Part shown: piece after piece, positions 9,487 through 18,243 of the stretch | How the letters are laid out: every line of letters begins with the position of its first letter | Position numbering within the stretch: the first letter of the stretch is position 1 | NCBI GenBank assembly: GCA_025060325.1 | Contig: JANXBW010000013.1 | Location: 60,292 to 124,291 of the forward strand | Reading direction: 5' to 3' | DNA: 64,000 nucleotides | DNA from: Thermoguttaceae bacterium | GTDB lineage: Bacteria > Planctomycetota > Planctomycetia > Pirellulales > Thermoguttaceae | Made by a program: the position numbers and the translations under genes | Notes under the pieces: generated by a model | Databases searched by the model: none | Seen by the model: only the letters and a program-made list of their open reading frames with translations | What the model was told of the DNA's origin: nothing

Positions 9487-12318
9487 ATGCTTCCGCCAAC
9501 CTTGCTTACAAGGGGGGCCGGCTTGAAACTAATTGAGCTGCCGGGGTTAACGAGGAGCCAAAGTTTCCTTACCCAAAAAGAAAGTCACCCCTCCCGGTTT
9601 TCTAAGCGGCAAGAAACCCAAGAGTTTGATGCTCCGCCTCCATTGGTGGCTTGGTGTTCCTCGCCGTTACCGGGAGGGAATGAGCTCCTCCGACGAGGCA
9701 CGGTGGTACGATTAGCGGGAGGGAACACTTCCGGAGACGTGGAGTGCGAAACAACGCTGAGTGGAGAGAGTGAGGCCCCCCCTGTGCGAGATTCAACTTG
9801 GAGCACGCTATCGGTGCAACCATCGCAACCATCGGGTTTCGACGCGGTATTTCCAGCGCCAGATTTGGACGCAACTTTCCCATCGCCGGAGCGTTCCGAA
9901 ACCGCGATCCCCGTTGCTTTCGAGAGGTACTGGGGTGGTCTTGGAATTGATGGCCCTCTTCCCCCCGATAGCCGGCGAGGGCTCCATCTGCATACGAATC
10001 AACTCGCGCCCCTGCCCCAACTTATCAATTGCCTCATCTTGGTAATCAGTGTTCTCGCAAGCATCCCTGGCGAGAACCCCCACGCATTGGGCCAGGTGGT
10101 CATTCCCCGCCTGGATCCGGTCTTACAAGTGCCGTTCCGGTACGAGCTCGGCCAGGCCGCTCAGTTTGACCTGATCGACGGAGTCACCCGGGCCCGCTTA
10201 GCCCTGCTCGATGATTACCTTCGAGAGAAACATTGGCAGGAAGCGCAAACAATCCTTCGCGAAAGGATCGAGGAGAACGATCGGCGGCTTATTCCGGTGA
10301 CGCCTTCCCGGCTCATCCCCGTGGCAGATTGGTGCCGGATCCGGCTGGGGCACCTGCCGCTCGAAGCCTTGAAGGCTTACCGAGCACAAATAGACCCCGT
10401 GGCCGAGCAGCTTCTTGAAGAAGCCCGCCGAGAGCATGATCCGGATCGGTACCAAGAAGTTCTGGATCGCGCTTTTGCCAGTACTGCTTCTGCCGAGGCG
10501 GCTCTCGCTCTGGGTGACCTTGCCCTTGAGCGGGGCCAATACTGCCTCGCCAGGGCTTGGTGGCAACTTGCCCTCCCGCCTCACATGGCGGAGGATCCCT
10601 CCGCTGGTCGGTGGCCATCCATCCCTGCCCCCTCCATCCCCCCTGTAGCCGTGCGAAGCCGGTTGGTTTTAGCGTCAATCCTTGAAAGGGATTTCACTCG
10701 CGCGGAAGCGGAGCTTAATGCCTTCGAAAAGCTCCACGCAGGAGAGGAAACATTTATCGCCGGGAAAGTGCAACCGGCCGCCGAAGCACTCCGTCAGCTT
10801 CTAGAACAAACCCGAAACTTAGGCGACCAAATTGACCACCGAAGCGAAGTATCCCGGGCGGAGGTCTCCACCTTCGCCGGCGGAGCGCATCGCTTTTCCC
10901 CGGTAAGGGGGGATGTCCTGCCGCTGGCGCCAGTCTGGCGCAAGAAACTGCCAGCTCAATCGTTGTCGACCAGCCTTGTGGGCATCATGTCTGAGCGGAC
11001 CTTTCGCTCCGCCGGTAATTCTGCCCAAATGCCCCTTGGCTACCATCCTTGCGTGGTAGGTGGCCATGTTTATCTCGCCACGGCAGGGGAGATTCTCGCT
11101 TGGAAACTCGCAAGTGGCGAGCCAGCCTGGCCCGGCGGACCGTCCATTTATCGCGATCCGTCGCTCGATGAACCCTTCCTGTTAGACCAAACTGGAGGCT
11201 ATTTCGGGATCCCGCAGTTCACTCTAACGGTTCAGGGGAACCGACTATTTGCCCGGATGGGAAGCCCAGTGACTATCCGCTCCCCGGAGACCCGGACTAC
11301 CCCGGTCGCAACAACCTCGCTTGTGTGTCTTGACCTTGAGGCGCAGGGCCGGCTTGTCTGGCGGCAAGTTCCTCCCGACCCACAAGGCTATTTCGAGGGC
11401 TCGCCGCTCGTTGATGGTGACCGTGTGTTTATCCTGGTGCGCAAAAACGAGGTTCATTCGCAACTTTGGGTAGCAGCTTATGAGGCAGCGACCGGCCGAC
11501 TTTTGTGGAGAAAACTCGTTTGCGGCGGCGAACCATTAGGGCGGCTTACCATTCCCGAGATAAGCCATGTTCTCCTCACGGCTGCTGAGGGACATCTATA
11601 CTTTTGTACCAATTTGGGTGCACTCGTTGGTATGACAACGGAGGGAGACATTCGGTGGGTAGTGACTTATCCCCGCAAACGGCGGGTTGATCTCAGCGAT
11701 TTGCCGCCACACTGGTTGCGCCAGCCCAATTGCGTCCTCTATCACCGTGGTGTTGTGTACGCAGCGCCGGCTGACTGTGCAATGATCTTAGCTGTGGACG
11801 CCATGACGGGCCAACTCTTGTGGCACACAGGGGAAGAGACCGGCGCCGCGACATTCCTCCTTGGGGTGGTTGGAGATCGACTTATAGCTTGCGGGGGCAA
11901 GATCTTCTGGATCGCTACCTCCGGGCCGGAGATGGGCCGAGTGGTAGCCGCCTGGCCTGACAGTGCGGAAACGCCAGGTTTTGGCCGAGGAATACTCGTC
12001 GACAAATTTGTGCTCTGGCCAACAAAGGACCGCCTCTATGTCTTCGACCCGGCAACGGGCCAACCGAAAAAGGTCCTGCCTCTTGCGCCGTGGGGCACAG
12101 CTGGGGGCAACCTCGTTTTGGCTCGGGGACACTTGCTCATTGCTGGCCCAGCGCAGCTTACGGTCCTCCGAATCGGGGCGCAAATCCCGGCAGAACCTTC
12201 TTCGGAGGTTGCTTCGCTTTTTGAACGTTTCCCTAGCCAGTTATCGACGAATCCCAGCGGCAGCTTCTTCCAGTTTTGCCGGGCCCTGTGGCCACCTGAA
12301 GAAGCCTTCTCCCGGTGA
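9487..12318 (+). CDS. PQQ-type (BamB-like) beta-propeller protein with N-terminal helical repeats
   Basis: The C-terminal half (about 10900-12200) has repeated blades of the PQQ/BamB type: LACDAMTGQLLW-like motifs such as AYEAATGRLLWRKL, VDAMTGQLLWHTG and YVFDPATGQPKK, with VVGGHVYLATAGEILAWKLASGEPAW earlier. Before it, about 10180-10800 encodes TPR-like helices (ARLALLDDYLREKHWQEA, GDLALERGQYCLARAWWQLAL). Such proteins are common in planctomycetes and are probably exported, but their substrates are unknown. The start is uncertain. The frame is open from a GTG at 9238. The ATG at 9487 follows a GGTGGGGG stretch. The first convincing domain begins near 10100, just after a hydrophobic run (LINCLILVISVLASIPG) that could be the true signal peptide. 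Confidence 0.8.
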   Translation: MLPPTLLTRGAGLKLIELPGLTRSQSFLTQKESHPSRFSKRQETQEFDAPPPLVAWCSSPLPGGNELLRRGTVVRLAGGNTSGDVECETTLSGESEAPPVRDSTWSTLSVQPSQPSGFDAVFPAPDLDATFPSPERSETAIPVAFERYWGGLGIDGPLPPDSRRGLHLHTNQLAPLPQLINCLILVISVLASIPGENPHALGQVVIPRLDPVLQVPFRYELGQAAQFDLIDGVTRARLALLDDYLREKHWQEAQTILRERIEENDRRLIPVTPSRLIPVADWCRIRLGHLPLEALKAYRAQIDPVAEQLLEEARREHDPDRYQEVLDRAFASTASAEAALALGDLALERGQYCLARAWWQLALPPHMAEDPSAGRWPSIPAPSIPPVAVRSRLVLASILERDFTRAEAELNAFEKLHAGEETFIAGKVQPAAEALRQLLEQTRNLGDQIDHRSEVSRAEVSTFAGGAHRFSPVRGDVLPLAPVWRKKLPAQSLSTSLVGIMSERTFRSAGNSAQMPLGYHPCVVGGHVYLATAGEILAWKLASGEPAWPGGPSIYRDPSLDEPFLLDQTGGYFGIPQFTLTVQGNRLFARMGSPVTIRSPETRTTPVATTSLVCLDLEAQGRLVWRQVPPDPQGYFEGSPLVDGDRVFILVRKNEVHSQLWVAAYEAATGRLLWRKLVCGGEPLGRLTIPEISHVLLTAAEGHLYFCTNLGALVGMTTEGDIRWVVTYPRKRRVDLSDLPPHWLRQPNCVLYHRGVVYAAPADCAMILAVDAMTGQLLWHTGEETGAATFLLGVVGDRLIACGGKIFWIATSGPEMGRVVAAWPDSAETPGFGRGILVDKFVLWPTKDRLYVFDPATGQPKKVLPLAPWGTAGGNLVLARGHLLIAGPAQLTVLRIGAQIPAEPSSEVASLFERFPSQLSTNPSGSFFQFCRALWPPEEAFSR

Positions 12319-12652
12319 AGGCGTTAACTAGCCTCACCCGGAGGAGTTGGGGAAGCAATGCGGATTAGTCAAGAGCCTTTTCGGGCCAAGTACCCTGGGG
12401 CGCTTCCTTCAACGCCAAAGGAGGCAATCATCGGGTTGAGCGGGCCCAGGCTTAATCCTATTTGCAGTAAGTGCTTAAAGCGGCGGTGAAGGGAGAGGGG
12501 GTCTCGTCGAAAGCGCTTCAGCCAGACAAGTGCTCGTTTAAATGGCCAAATGTAATAAGGCGAGCTTTTCCGGATCACCGTACCCGCCCCAATTAGGCGG
12601 TGCTATTCGCCCCGCCGGGACCTAAGCTGCGGGTTGTAAATCGTAGGCCGTT
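12319..12652. other. Convergent intergenic region with a hairpin
   Basis: This lies between two genes that point toward each other. GCCTTC-TCCCGGT-GAAGGC at 12304-12322 overlaps the stop of the propeller gene and could fold, but no T run follows. A 69-codon minus frame at 12369-12578 is basic and looks unlike a protein domain. I do not call it a gene. Confidence 0.4.
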
Positions 12653-15253
12653 TTACTCTTGCTTAGCTCCCGAACGCTGACGAAGCTGCACAGCCTCGAT
12701 AGCAGAACGGATATCACGATCTTGTGGATTAAGTGCGGCAGCCCGCTTTAGCGCCGTCTCCGCCTCGGCAAGTTTGCCGAGATGGAAAAGGGCAACGCCG
12801 TAGTTGTACCAAATTCGTGAATACTCCGGACGAAGATCTGCGGCTCGTTTCAAGCAATCGGCCGCTTCTTCCAATCGTTGTGGATCTTCTCCCAAAAGAA
12901 GCCCGAGGGAATACCATCCGTCCGCAAACAGGGGATCAATTTGCACGGCTTGCCGTAGTTCGTGTTCAGCCTCTGCCTTTCTTCCTAAACGATCATACAG
13001 GATGGCTAGGTTATTCCGCGCCGGGATAAACATGGGATCAATTTTCAAGGCCCACTGGTAAGCTTCTTCTGCCCGCCGGAAATCACCGAGATTGGCGAAC
13101 ACTACGCCCATGTTGAGATGAGCGGCCGGTTGATCGGCAAGGGCTTGTTGTCCACGAAGGTACTCCTTAATTGCCGACTGAAAAAGCTCCTCTTCCCCTC
13201 GGGCAAACTCCTTTCGGGGAAGCGAACTGAGGATGCGGGCGGCTTCCATCCGCACCAGCCGAGATGTGTCCCCTAACCGTGGACGGAGCCGCCGCTCAAG
13301 CTCCTGGGGAGCCACCGAAAGCCCCTCACCAACCGTGCGAACAGCTGCCCAACGGACAAGCGGCTCTGGGTCGTCCAAAGCCCAAACGGCTGCCGCCCAC
13401 CCTTCGCCATGGGTCCCTTCCTGGCGGACGGAATTTGCCAACAAGAGTATGGCACTTGAGCGGACAATGGCCGATAACTCCCGACGCCGTGCCAAAGTAG
13501 CCAGGGGGCGAAACGCCACTACCTTTCCTTCTCTGCCAGCGGACAAAGTGTACGCAAAGTGGTCGGACCACGTTTTTCCGCCGTACCACTTTTCCACCCA
13601 CTGGGCCGCCCATTCTGCCGTCTCGCCCTTAGCCGGATCATTGTGACAAAGATTGCAGGCATTAGGGATGCCTAAACTCATGGTCAAATGAGGCCGAGGC
13701 ACATCAAGTTTGTGATCCCGCCTGCTGTCGACCACCATGTACGTGGTTTCAGGCATGTGGCAGTCAACACACTGCGTGCCCGGGCCGCCACTGTTGGGAT
13801 GAAAGTGGTGCCGGACCGTGTCATATTTGCTTGGCAAGTGGCATTGTCCACAGACACGGTTATCTGGAACCTGGGGCCGCGGCTGGAACGGATCCTCCGT
13901 TTTGAATCGTAGCGCGTGAGGATCGTGACAGTTGCTGCATCGAACGCCTTTTCGGTACATGAGGCTCTGGAGGAACGAGGTGTATTCGAAATCTTCCTCC
14001 AGGATCTGTCCGTCCGGATAAAACATCGGCCCATCGAGAAGTTCCGGCAGATAGTGATCCAGAAATTCGCTCCCCGGACGAAATCCCGGATAAACCTGTT
14101 GACGACGAGCATGGCACGGGGCACATGTGTTTATCTCCGGGCGAGAATCCGGACCTTTGAGGCTGGGAAGACCGAAGCCGACCCGGCGGTCCCAAAACAG
14201 GCTTCGAGCCTCGGCCAGTTCCACATGGACACTTCCTGGGCCGTGGCATGTTTCGCAGCCCACTCCTAGCTCGATCCAAGTGGTGCGGTAACGCTTCTGC
14301 GGCAGTTCGAAGTTGCGCTCGTACCCGGTGGTGTGACATTCGCCGCACATGTAATTCCAGTTCTGTAAAGGCCGCGTCCAATGGAGCGGGTCAGTATGAG
14401 GAATCCGCTCTTTGGGATAAAGATGGAACCACTGCCTTTTTTCGGTGTCCCACGCCAAAGGCAGACATTGGACACGCCCATCGGGAAATTCGACCAAATA
14501 CTGCTGTAGTGGACGAATCCCCAACACGTACCGCACCTCGAAAGTCTCCAGCTTCCCCTCCCGGTTGTCCGTGGTGACGTAGAATCGCCCCCCCTCACGA
14601 AAAAGCCGACTAGTGACGGCAAACCCAGCGGAAAGCCGCCCTTCGGCTTGGAGCTTTCGTGCGCTTTCGGCAATTCGCTGTGCGGCCGCAACAACATCGC
14701 ACGGGCGGATGACCTTCAGGTGCTTATCCCAAAGGAGGAATAGCTCGCGCTTTTCGGGGGGCAAAACCTCAATAAGCCGGGCACGAAACTCCGCTGGCAG
14801 TTCCCGCACCACATACGCCCAGTCCACAGGGGAGACATCCTCGACCAGGCCAGCTAACTCCGTGTCGGTCAGTCTGGGAATATCTTCCAAAGCGATATGC
14901 GTAAATGACTTGTTTGCGAAGTCGCCCAACACGGTTTCCGCCGTGGCTACACCCATCGCCCGAGCATGGTCCGAGAGCATCCACAAGTCCCACTCTTTTT
15001 CGTGGCAATTGCGACAGGAGCTACTCCCGACATATGACGCTTTTTGCACAGCATCAGGGGGCAGGCAAAGCCACCAGTCGAGGAACACTGCTCCCCCAGC
15101 AAGTGCCAGGGCGAAAATTCCCAGCAACAAGCCACATAGCCACGGCCGCCGGGCAAGTTGCCTGCCCATCTGGAGGACGCTTCCAAATGCCGCTTTCATT
15201 GAGGCGGGCCACCGCGTTGATTTGCCTTTGGTAGGCCCACTAGAGGCATTCAT
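12653..15253 (-). CDS. Octaheme cytochrome c with FliG-C-like insertion, HEAT and TPR repeats
   Basis: The product is an 866-residue membrane-anchored electron-transfer protein. A membrane segment lies at about 37-60 (WLCGLLLGIFALALAGGAVF). Eight CxxCH haem sites start at Cys 80, 303, 333, 377, 439, 468, 495 and 533. HEAT-like helices follow (about 580-690), then TPR repeats (about 708-860: AHLNMGVVFANLGDFRRAEEAYQ and three more units). Haem modules joined to TPRs are typical of planctomycete multihaem proteins. Residues 119-212 do not belong to the usual haem module. They read like the C-terminal domain of the flagellar switch protein FliG: TDTELAGLVEDVSP, then LPAEFRARLIEVLPPE, then VIRPCDVVAAAQRIAE and ARKLQAEGRL. 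The frame is continuous through the insertion. No oxidoreductase partner gene is adjacent. The redox substrate is unknown. Confidence 0.9.
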   Translation of the reverse strand: MNASSGPTKGKSTRWPASMKAAFGSVLQMGRQLARRPWLCGLLLGIFALALAGGAVFLDWWLCLPPDAVQKASYVGSSSCRNCHEKEWDLWMLSDHARAMGVATAETVLGDFANKSFTHIALEDIPRLTDTELAGLVEDVSPVDWAYVVRELPAEFRARLIEVLPPEKRELFLLWDKHLKVIRPCDVVAAAQRIAESARKLQAEGRLSAGFAVTSRLFREGGRFYVTTDNREGKLETFEVRYVLGIRPLQQYLVEFPDGRVQCLPLAWDTEKRQWFHLYPKERIPHTDPLHWTRPLQNWNYMCGECHTTGYERNFELPQKRYRTTWIELGVGCETCHGPGSVHVELAEARSLFWDRRVGFGLPSLKGPDSRPEINTCAPCHARRQQVYPGFRPGSEFLDHYLPELLDGPMFYPDGQILEEDFEYTSFLQSLMYRKGVRCSNCHDPHALRFKTEDPFQPRPQVPDNRVCGQCHLPSKYDTVRHHFHPNSGGPGTQCVDCHMPETTYMVVDSRRDHKLDVPRPHLTMSLGIPNACNLCHNDPAKGETAEWAAQWVEKWYGGKTWSDHFAYTLSAGREGKVVAFRPLATLARRRELSAIVRSSAILLLANSVRQEGTHGEGWAAAVWALDDPEPLVRWAAVRTVGEGLSVAPQELERRLRPRLGDTSRLVRMEAARILSSLPRKEFARGEEELFQSAIKEYLRGQQALADQPAAHLNMGVVFANLGDFRRAEEAYQWALKIDPMFIPARNNLAILYDRLGRKAEAEHELRQAVQIDPLFADGWYSLGLLLGEDPQRLEEAADCLKRAADLRPEYSRIWYNYGVALFHLGKLAEAETALKRAAALNPQDRDIRSAIEAVQLRQRSGAKQE

Positions 15254-15310
15254 CCGGCAAACACCGAGTTGGAGATCTTCGTCCGTTTGGTCTCACAGCC
15301 AGCCAGAAAA

Positions 15311-15496
15311 TCATCCGCCGCCGTTGCCGCAGAACCAGCCAAACAAAACAGAGAGAGGCTGTCCTTGGTCCAATAACTCTGCGGTTCGAAAGGCCGGGTA
15401 GACGGTGCCCTCAACTCGAAAGACCCACACGCCCTTGTGGTCTACATTAACGAGGCATCCGGCAATGTCCTGAGCTTCGAGAATGCATCCAGCCAC
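15311..15496 (-). CDS. Possible small protein of 61 residues
   Basis: A GTG-started frame with coding-like third-base composition encodes a mostly hydrophobic peptide with three Cys residues (AGCILEAQDIAGCLVNV, later FGWFCGNGGG). GGGAAG lies 12 bases before the GTG. It sits between the SufR-like regulator and the cytochrome, all on the minus strand. I recognise no family. The rest of 15254-15678 shows nothing else. Confidence 0.3.
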   Translation of the reverse strand: MAGCILEAQDIAGCLVNVDHKGVWVFRVEGTVYPAFRTAELLDQGQPLSVLFGWFCGNGGG

Positions 15497-15678
15497 AATC
15501 AGTCCGAACCACTTCCCGGAGGGTTAGATTAACTTCCGCCGGATTTCCGTGAAAGAAGCCAAGTTGGCTTTCGAGGCGGGCTAAAACTAGAGAAGAATTA
15601 AATGGCCTGCTTGAAAGCAAGCGCAAGGGACGAGGTAATCAAGATACGTCCTCCCAAAGCCGACAACTGTCCGCACGT

Positions 15679-16323
15679 TCACCGCCGGTCCGAGGAGTCG
15701 ATACAGAATTCACAGCAAAAATGTCCGTCATGTCGCGAGGTTACCTGCCGGACGGGCACCCCCAAGACCTGGCCAAGGAGCTCTCGATCCACTGCGCAAA
15801 CGCACCGGGCCTCCTCAAACATGCTAATGAAGGCGCAGCTTCGCTTGCGAAAGATCACAGACCCGTTGCCGCTGGGCACGATTTCCGCTACGCCACCTTC
15901 CTTTTGGATTAGCTCGCACAACTCACTCAATCGCGCGACCGGATCGGAGGCGCGAATTTGCCGGCTGTAATAATCAGCCAGGGTCTTAGCGGCCCGTTTC
16001 AGGATCTTGCGACGAAGGGCGTCCCCAGCCAATTCTTCGATCGCCCGAAGCAAGGCTGGCACCAAAAGATGCTGGTTTCCCTGAAACAGGAGGCGCAACG
16101 CTTTTTCCGTCAAGATGTAGCGATGGCGCGGGCGCCCCCGCCCAGGTAGCCGCTCAGTTGTCCTCTCCACCAGGCCTTGGGCGCTCAGCTCCCCCAGCTG
16201 CTCCATGATTGCCGTGCGCGTCACCCCCGTGGCCTGCATCAATTCGGCAATACTCTGAGGAGGCCTACCGACAAGGTGGCGGACGATCCGCATTGCCGCT
16301 GGACTGACATGAAGTTCCGACAT
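15679..16323 (-). CDS. SufR-like transcriptional regulator with a C-terminal cysteine cluster
   Basis: The product is a 214-residue DNA-binding regulator. A winged helix-turn-helix fills residues 5-75 (PPQSIAELMQATGVTRTAIMEQL, then the wing LPGRGRPRHRYILTEKA). The C-terminal half resembles SufR-type proteins, which bind a [4Fe-4S] cluster and repress Fe-S assembly or related genes. The cysteines here are Cys163, Cys174, Cys176, Cys203, Cys204 and Cys207, with the typical GVPVRQV and DGHFCCEF. A Cys often present before this last block is Ser196 here. A poly-G stretch (GGGGG) about 10 bases before the ATG serves as ribosome site. No suf genes are in the window. The neighbouring haem protein suggests a redox role, by position only. 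Confidence 0.82.
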   Translation of the reverse strand: MSELHVSPAAMRIVRHLVGRPPQSIAELMQATGVTRTAIMEQLGELSAQGLVERTTERLPGRGRPRHRYILTEKALRLLFQGNQHLLVPALLRAIEELAGDALRRKILKRAAKTLADYYSRQIRASDPVARLSELCELIQKEGGVAEIVPSGNGSVIFRKRSCAFISMFEEARCVCAVDRELLGQVLGVPVRQVTSRHDGHFCCEFCIDSSDRR

Positions 16324-16361
16324 GGCTTCGTCCCCCTAACGCGAAAGCAGCCCCCCACGTA

Positions 16362-16378
16362 AAACCCCGCTAGGGTTT
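16362..16378. promoter_or_regulatory. Inverted repeat before the SufR-like regulator, candidate operator
   Basis: AAACCC-CGCTA-GGGTTT is a perfect 6-bp inverted repeat, 39 bases upstream of the regulator start codon. Such a site is where an autoregulating repressor of this family would bind. No experimental match is implied. Confidence 0.35.
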
Positions 16379-17241
16379 ATTGGGAAAAAACGTCCTCTAA
16401 CAACCTTCCCGCTTCGACCCAAAAACAATTGCCGAACTCTGAAGTGATGTCGCGGCGATCTCTCAGAAGCCTGATACGGGAGCAACGTTGGCAGGAATGA
16501 CCCCGCCGTGCGGTATTCCGCCCGCTCACCAAGCCTCATTACCGGGGCAAGACAGGCACAGACAAATTTTCGCCAAGGCGGACGGAAATTTTTGCTACAA
16601 CTAATATTTTATCCTCACCTTCCGGCAAAAAACACTCCTGTAAGTGCCATAGGAAATCAAAGAAGCTAGCCACCTAGCCTCGCGCCAGCAGGATCCCCCC
16701 TTTCGATCCAAGATGAACTGTCCGAAGGCGGGAATGAGTCAAAGTTTACCAAGTTAGGGTAGTATTGCAAGGCTGGGGACCAGCTTTAAACAAGCGCATT
16801 CCACCCGCTGCCGCTTCAAGAAGGGCACCCCACCGGACCCAACCGCGCGGTCTATGCTTTCAAACCCCTTGCCTCGTAACCCACCGGAGGGCCCACATCC
16901 CATCGCCGCCTGGGGAGCCCTCTCTGGCGCATCGGACTTTTACGCGCCGGCCTGTCGCCAAGATGAGCATGACCGCCCGTATCCACAGCACCATGTGTCA
17001 CCAGGGTTTTGGGTCCCCGGTTTTGCGGGCCGAAAGCTTCGTCAAGTCCAACCGCGCCGACACCTCCAGCGGACTTGCCGCCTCACGAAAAGACCAGCAC
17101 AATCTGCCCCCTGAAATCCCCGCCGTAAACCGGAGCAGAAGAACGAAAAGAACAATTGCCCAATTGAGGGGACAAGTCATCTCCGAGACACCGCAAATAA
17201 GGGCGAGGCACTCGCGCGGTCTGTGGGCAGGAGCTTCGCTT
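16379..17241. other. Divergent intergenic region without a supported gene
   Basis: An open frame continues upstream of the hydrolase from 16765, but its translation is low-complexity and basic, unlike a protein domain. A minus-strand TTGCAA-16-TAAACT pair near 16740-16770 is a weak promoter candidate for the SufR-like gene. Nothing else is visible. Confidence 0.4.
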
Positions 17242-18105
17242 GTGGAAATCAAGTATCCGACAATCCACTACTTTGATGCCTCCGACGGCTATCGGTTCGC
17301 GGTGCGAGTATGGGACCACCCCGAGGGCAAGGCCGATGTCGTCGTCCTCCATGGCATCGTGAGCCACGGGGGCTGGTATTTAGCCAGTTGCAGCTTTCTT
17401 TGCGAACATGGGTTTCGGGTGCATTTTCTGGACCGGCGCGGATCCGGTCTCAACCTGGGTGCTCGAGGCGACGTGCCCGATCTGGACCGCTGGCTCAAGG
17501 ACGTGGCTGAGTACCTTCTCCGCCGGGCCACTATTCGTCCGCGTATCCTCCTTGGGATAAGCTGGGGGGCGAAGCTCGCCATTGCTGTGGCCAAACAGCA
17601 TCCAGAGCTTTGTGATGCCTTTGGTCTGATCGGGCCTGGGCTTTATGCGTACCAACAAGCGGGAACGGCTAAGCAGGTGCTTCTGCGGCTCCTCCGCTCC
17701 CTGGGGCTTGGTCTCCTTCGAATTACCATCCCACTCCAAGATCCCCGGTTGTTTACAGAAAATCCCCGGTGGCTTTGGTACCTGGCGACTGACCCGCTGT
17801 CGCTCCGCAAGGTGACTGTTCGCTTCGCTGTGGAAGATCTCAAACTAAACCGATTGGCCCGAACTGACCCAGAGAGCGTCGCGCAACCGGCACTTTTGAT
17901 GTTAGCCGGCCGAGACCGAATTACCGACAATGCCCGGACGCGACGCTTTTTCCAACAATTGGGCGGAGATAAACGCCTGATCGAATATCCAGCAGCCCAT
18001 CACACACTTGAGTTCGAACAGGACCCAAGTGGGTATTTCCGCGATCTCGCCGAGTGGGTTGATAAACAAGTCATAGCCTTCCAGCGGCGGTCGCTGCCAC
18101 GCTAA
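17242..18105 (+). CDS. Alpha/beta hydrolase, monoacylglycerol-lipase-like
   Basis: The product is a 287-residue serine hydrolase, probably an esterase or lipase of the monoglyceride-lipase type in the cytoplasm. The catalytic set is visible: nucleophile Ser107 in GISWGA, Asp225 in LAGRDRITDN, and His253 or His254 in AAHHTLEFE. The oxyanion region is HGIVSHGGW (37-45), and strand beta-4 is FRVHFLDRRGSGLN. The start is the GTG at 17242, with GGCAGGAG eight bases upstream. The frame is open for 159 codons before it, but that part does not look coding. It is followed on the same strand by an ATP-grasp gene after 138 bases, so the pair may act on one small-molecule pathway. Substrate unknown. Confidence 0.87.
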   Translation: MEIKYPTIHYFDASDGYRFAVRVWDHPEGKADVVVLHGIVSHGGWYLASCSFLCEHGFRVHFLDRRGSGLNLGARGDVPDLDRWLKDVAEYLLRRATIRPRILLGISWGAKLAIAVAKQHPELCDAFGLIGPGLYAYQQAGTAKQVLLRLLRSLGLGLLRITIPLQDPRLFTENPRWLWYLATDPLSLRKVTVRFAVEDLKLNRLARTDPESVAQPALLMLAGRDRITDNARTRRFFQQLGGDKRLIEYPAAHHTLEFEQDPSGYFRDLAEWVDKQVIAFQRRSLPR

Positions 18106-18243
18106 GGGTCCCGCGTCTTCGGCTACGCTCGGGCCCCGCAGCAAGCCAGCCTGGAGAAGCACGGTGATCACCGTTGAACTTCGTTAACGACCAAGAGGTT
18201 ACTGCCCAAAAAGCTTGGGCTGAAGCCTGACCGAGAGATTCGG

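Noticed and set aside
12548..12562. 15-base match AAATGTAATAAGGCG also found at 60368-60382
   Set aside because: In 64 kb a few exact matches of this length are expected by chance, and the flanks do not match.
12369..12578. 69-codon basic minus frame
   Set aside because: No family-like pattern, and it lies in a convergent region; probably chance.
16765..17241. N-terminal extension of the alpha/beta hydrolase frame
   Set aside because: The translation is low-complexity and basic, and a GTG with a strong ribosome site at 17242 starts the conserved fold.
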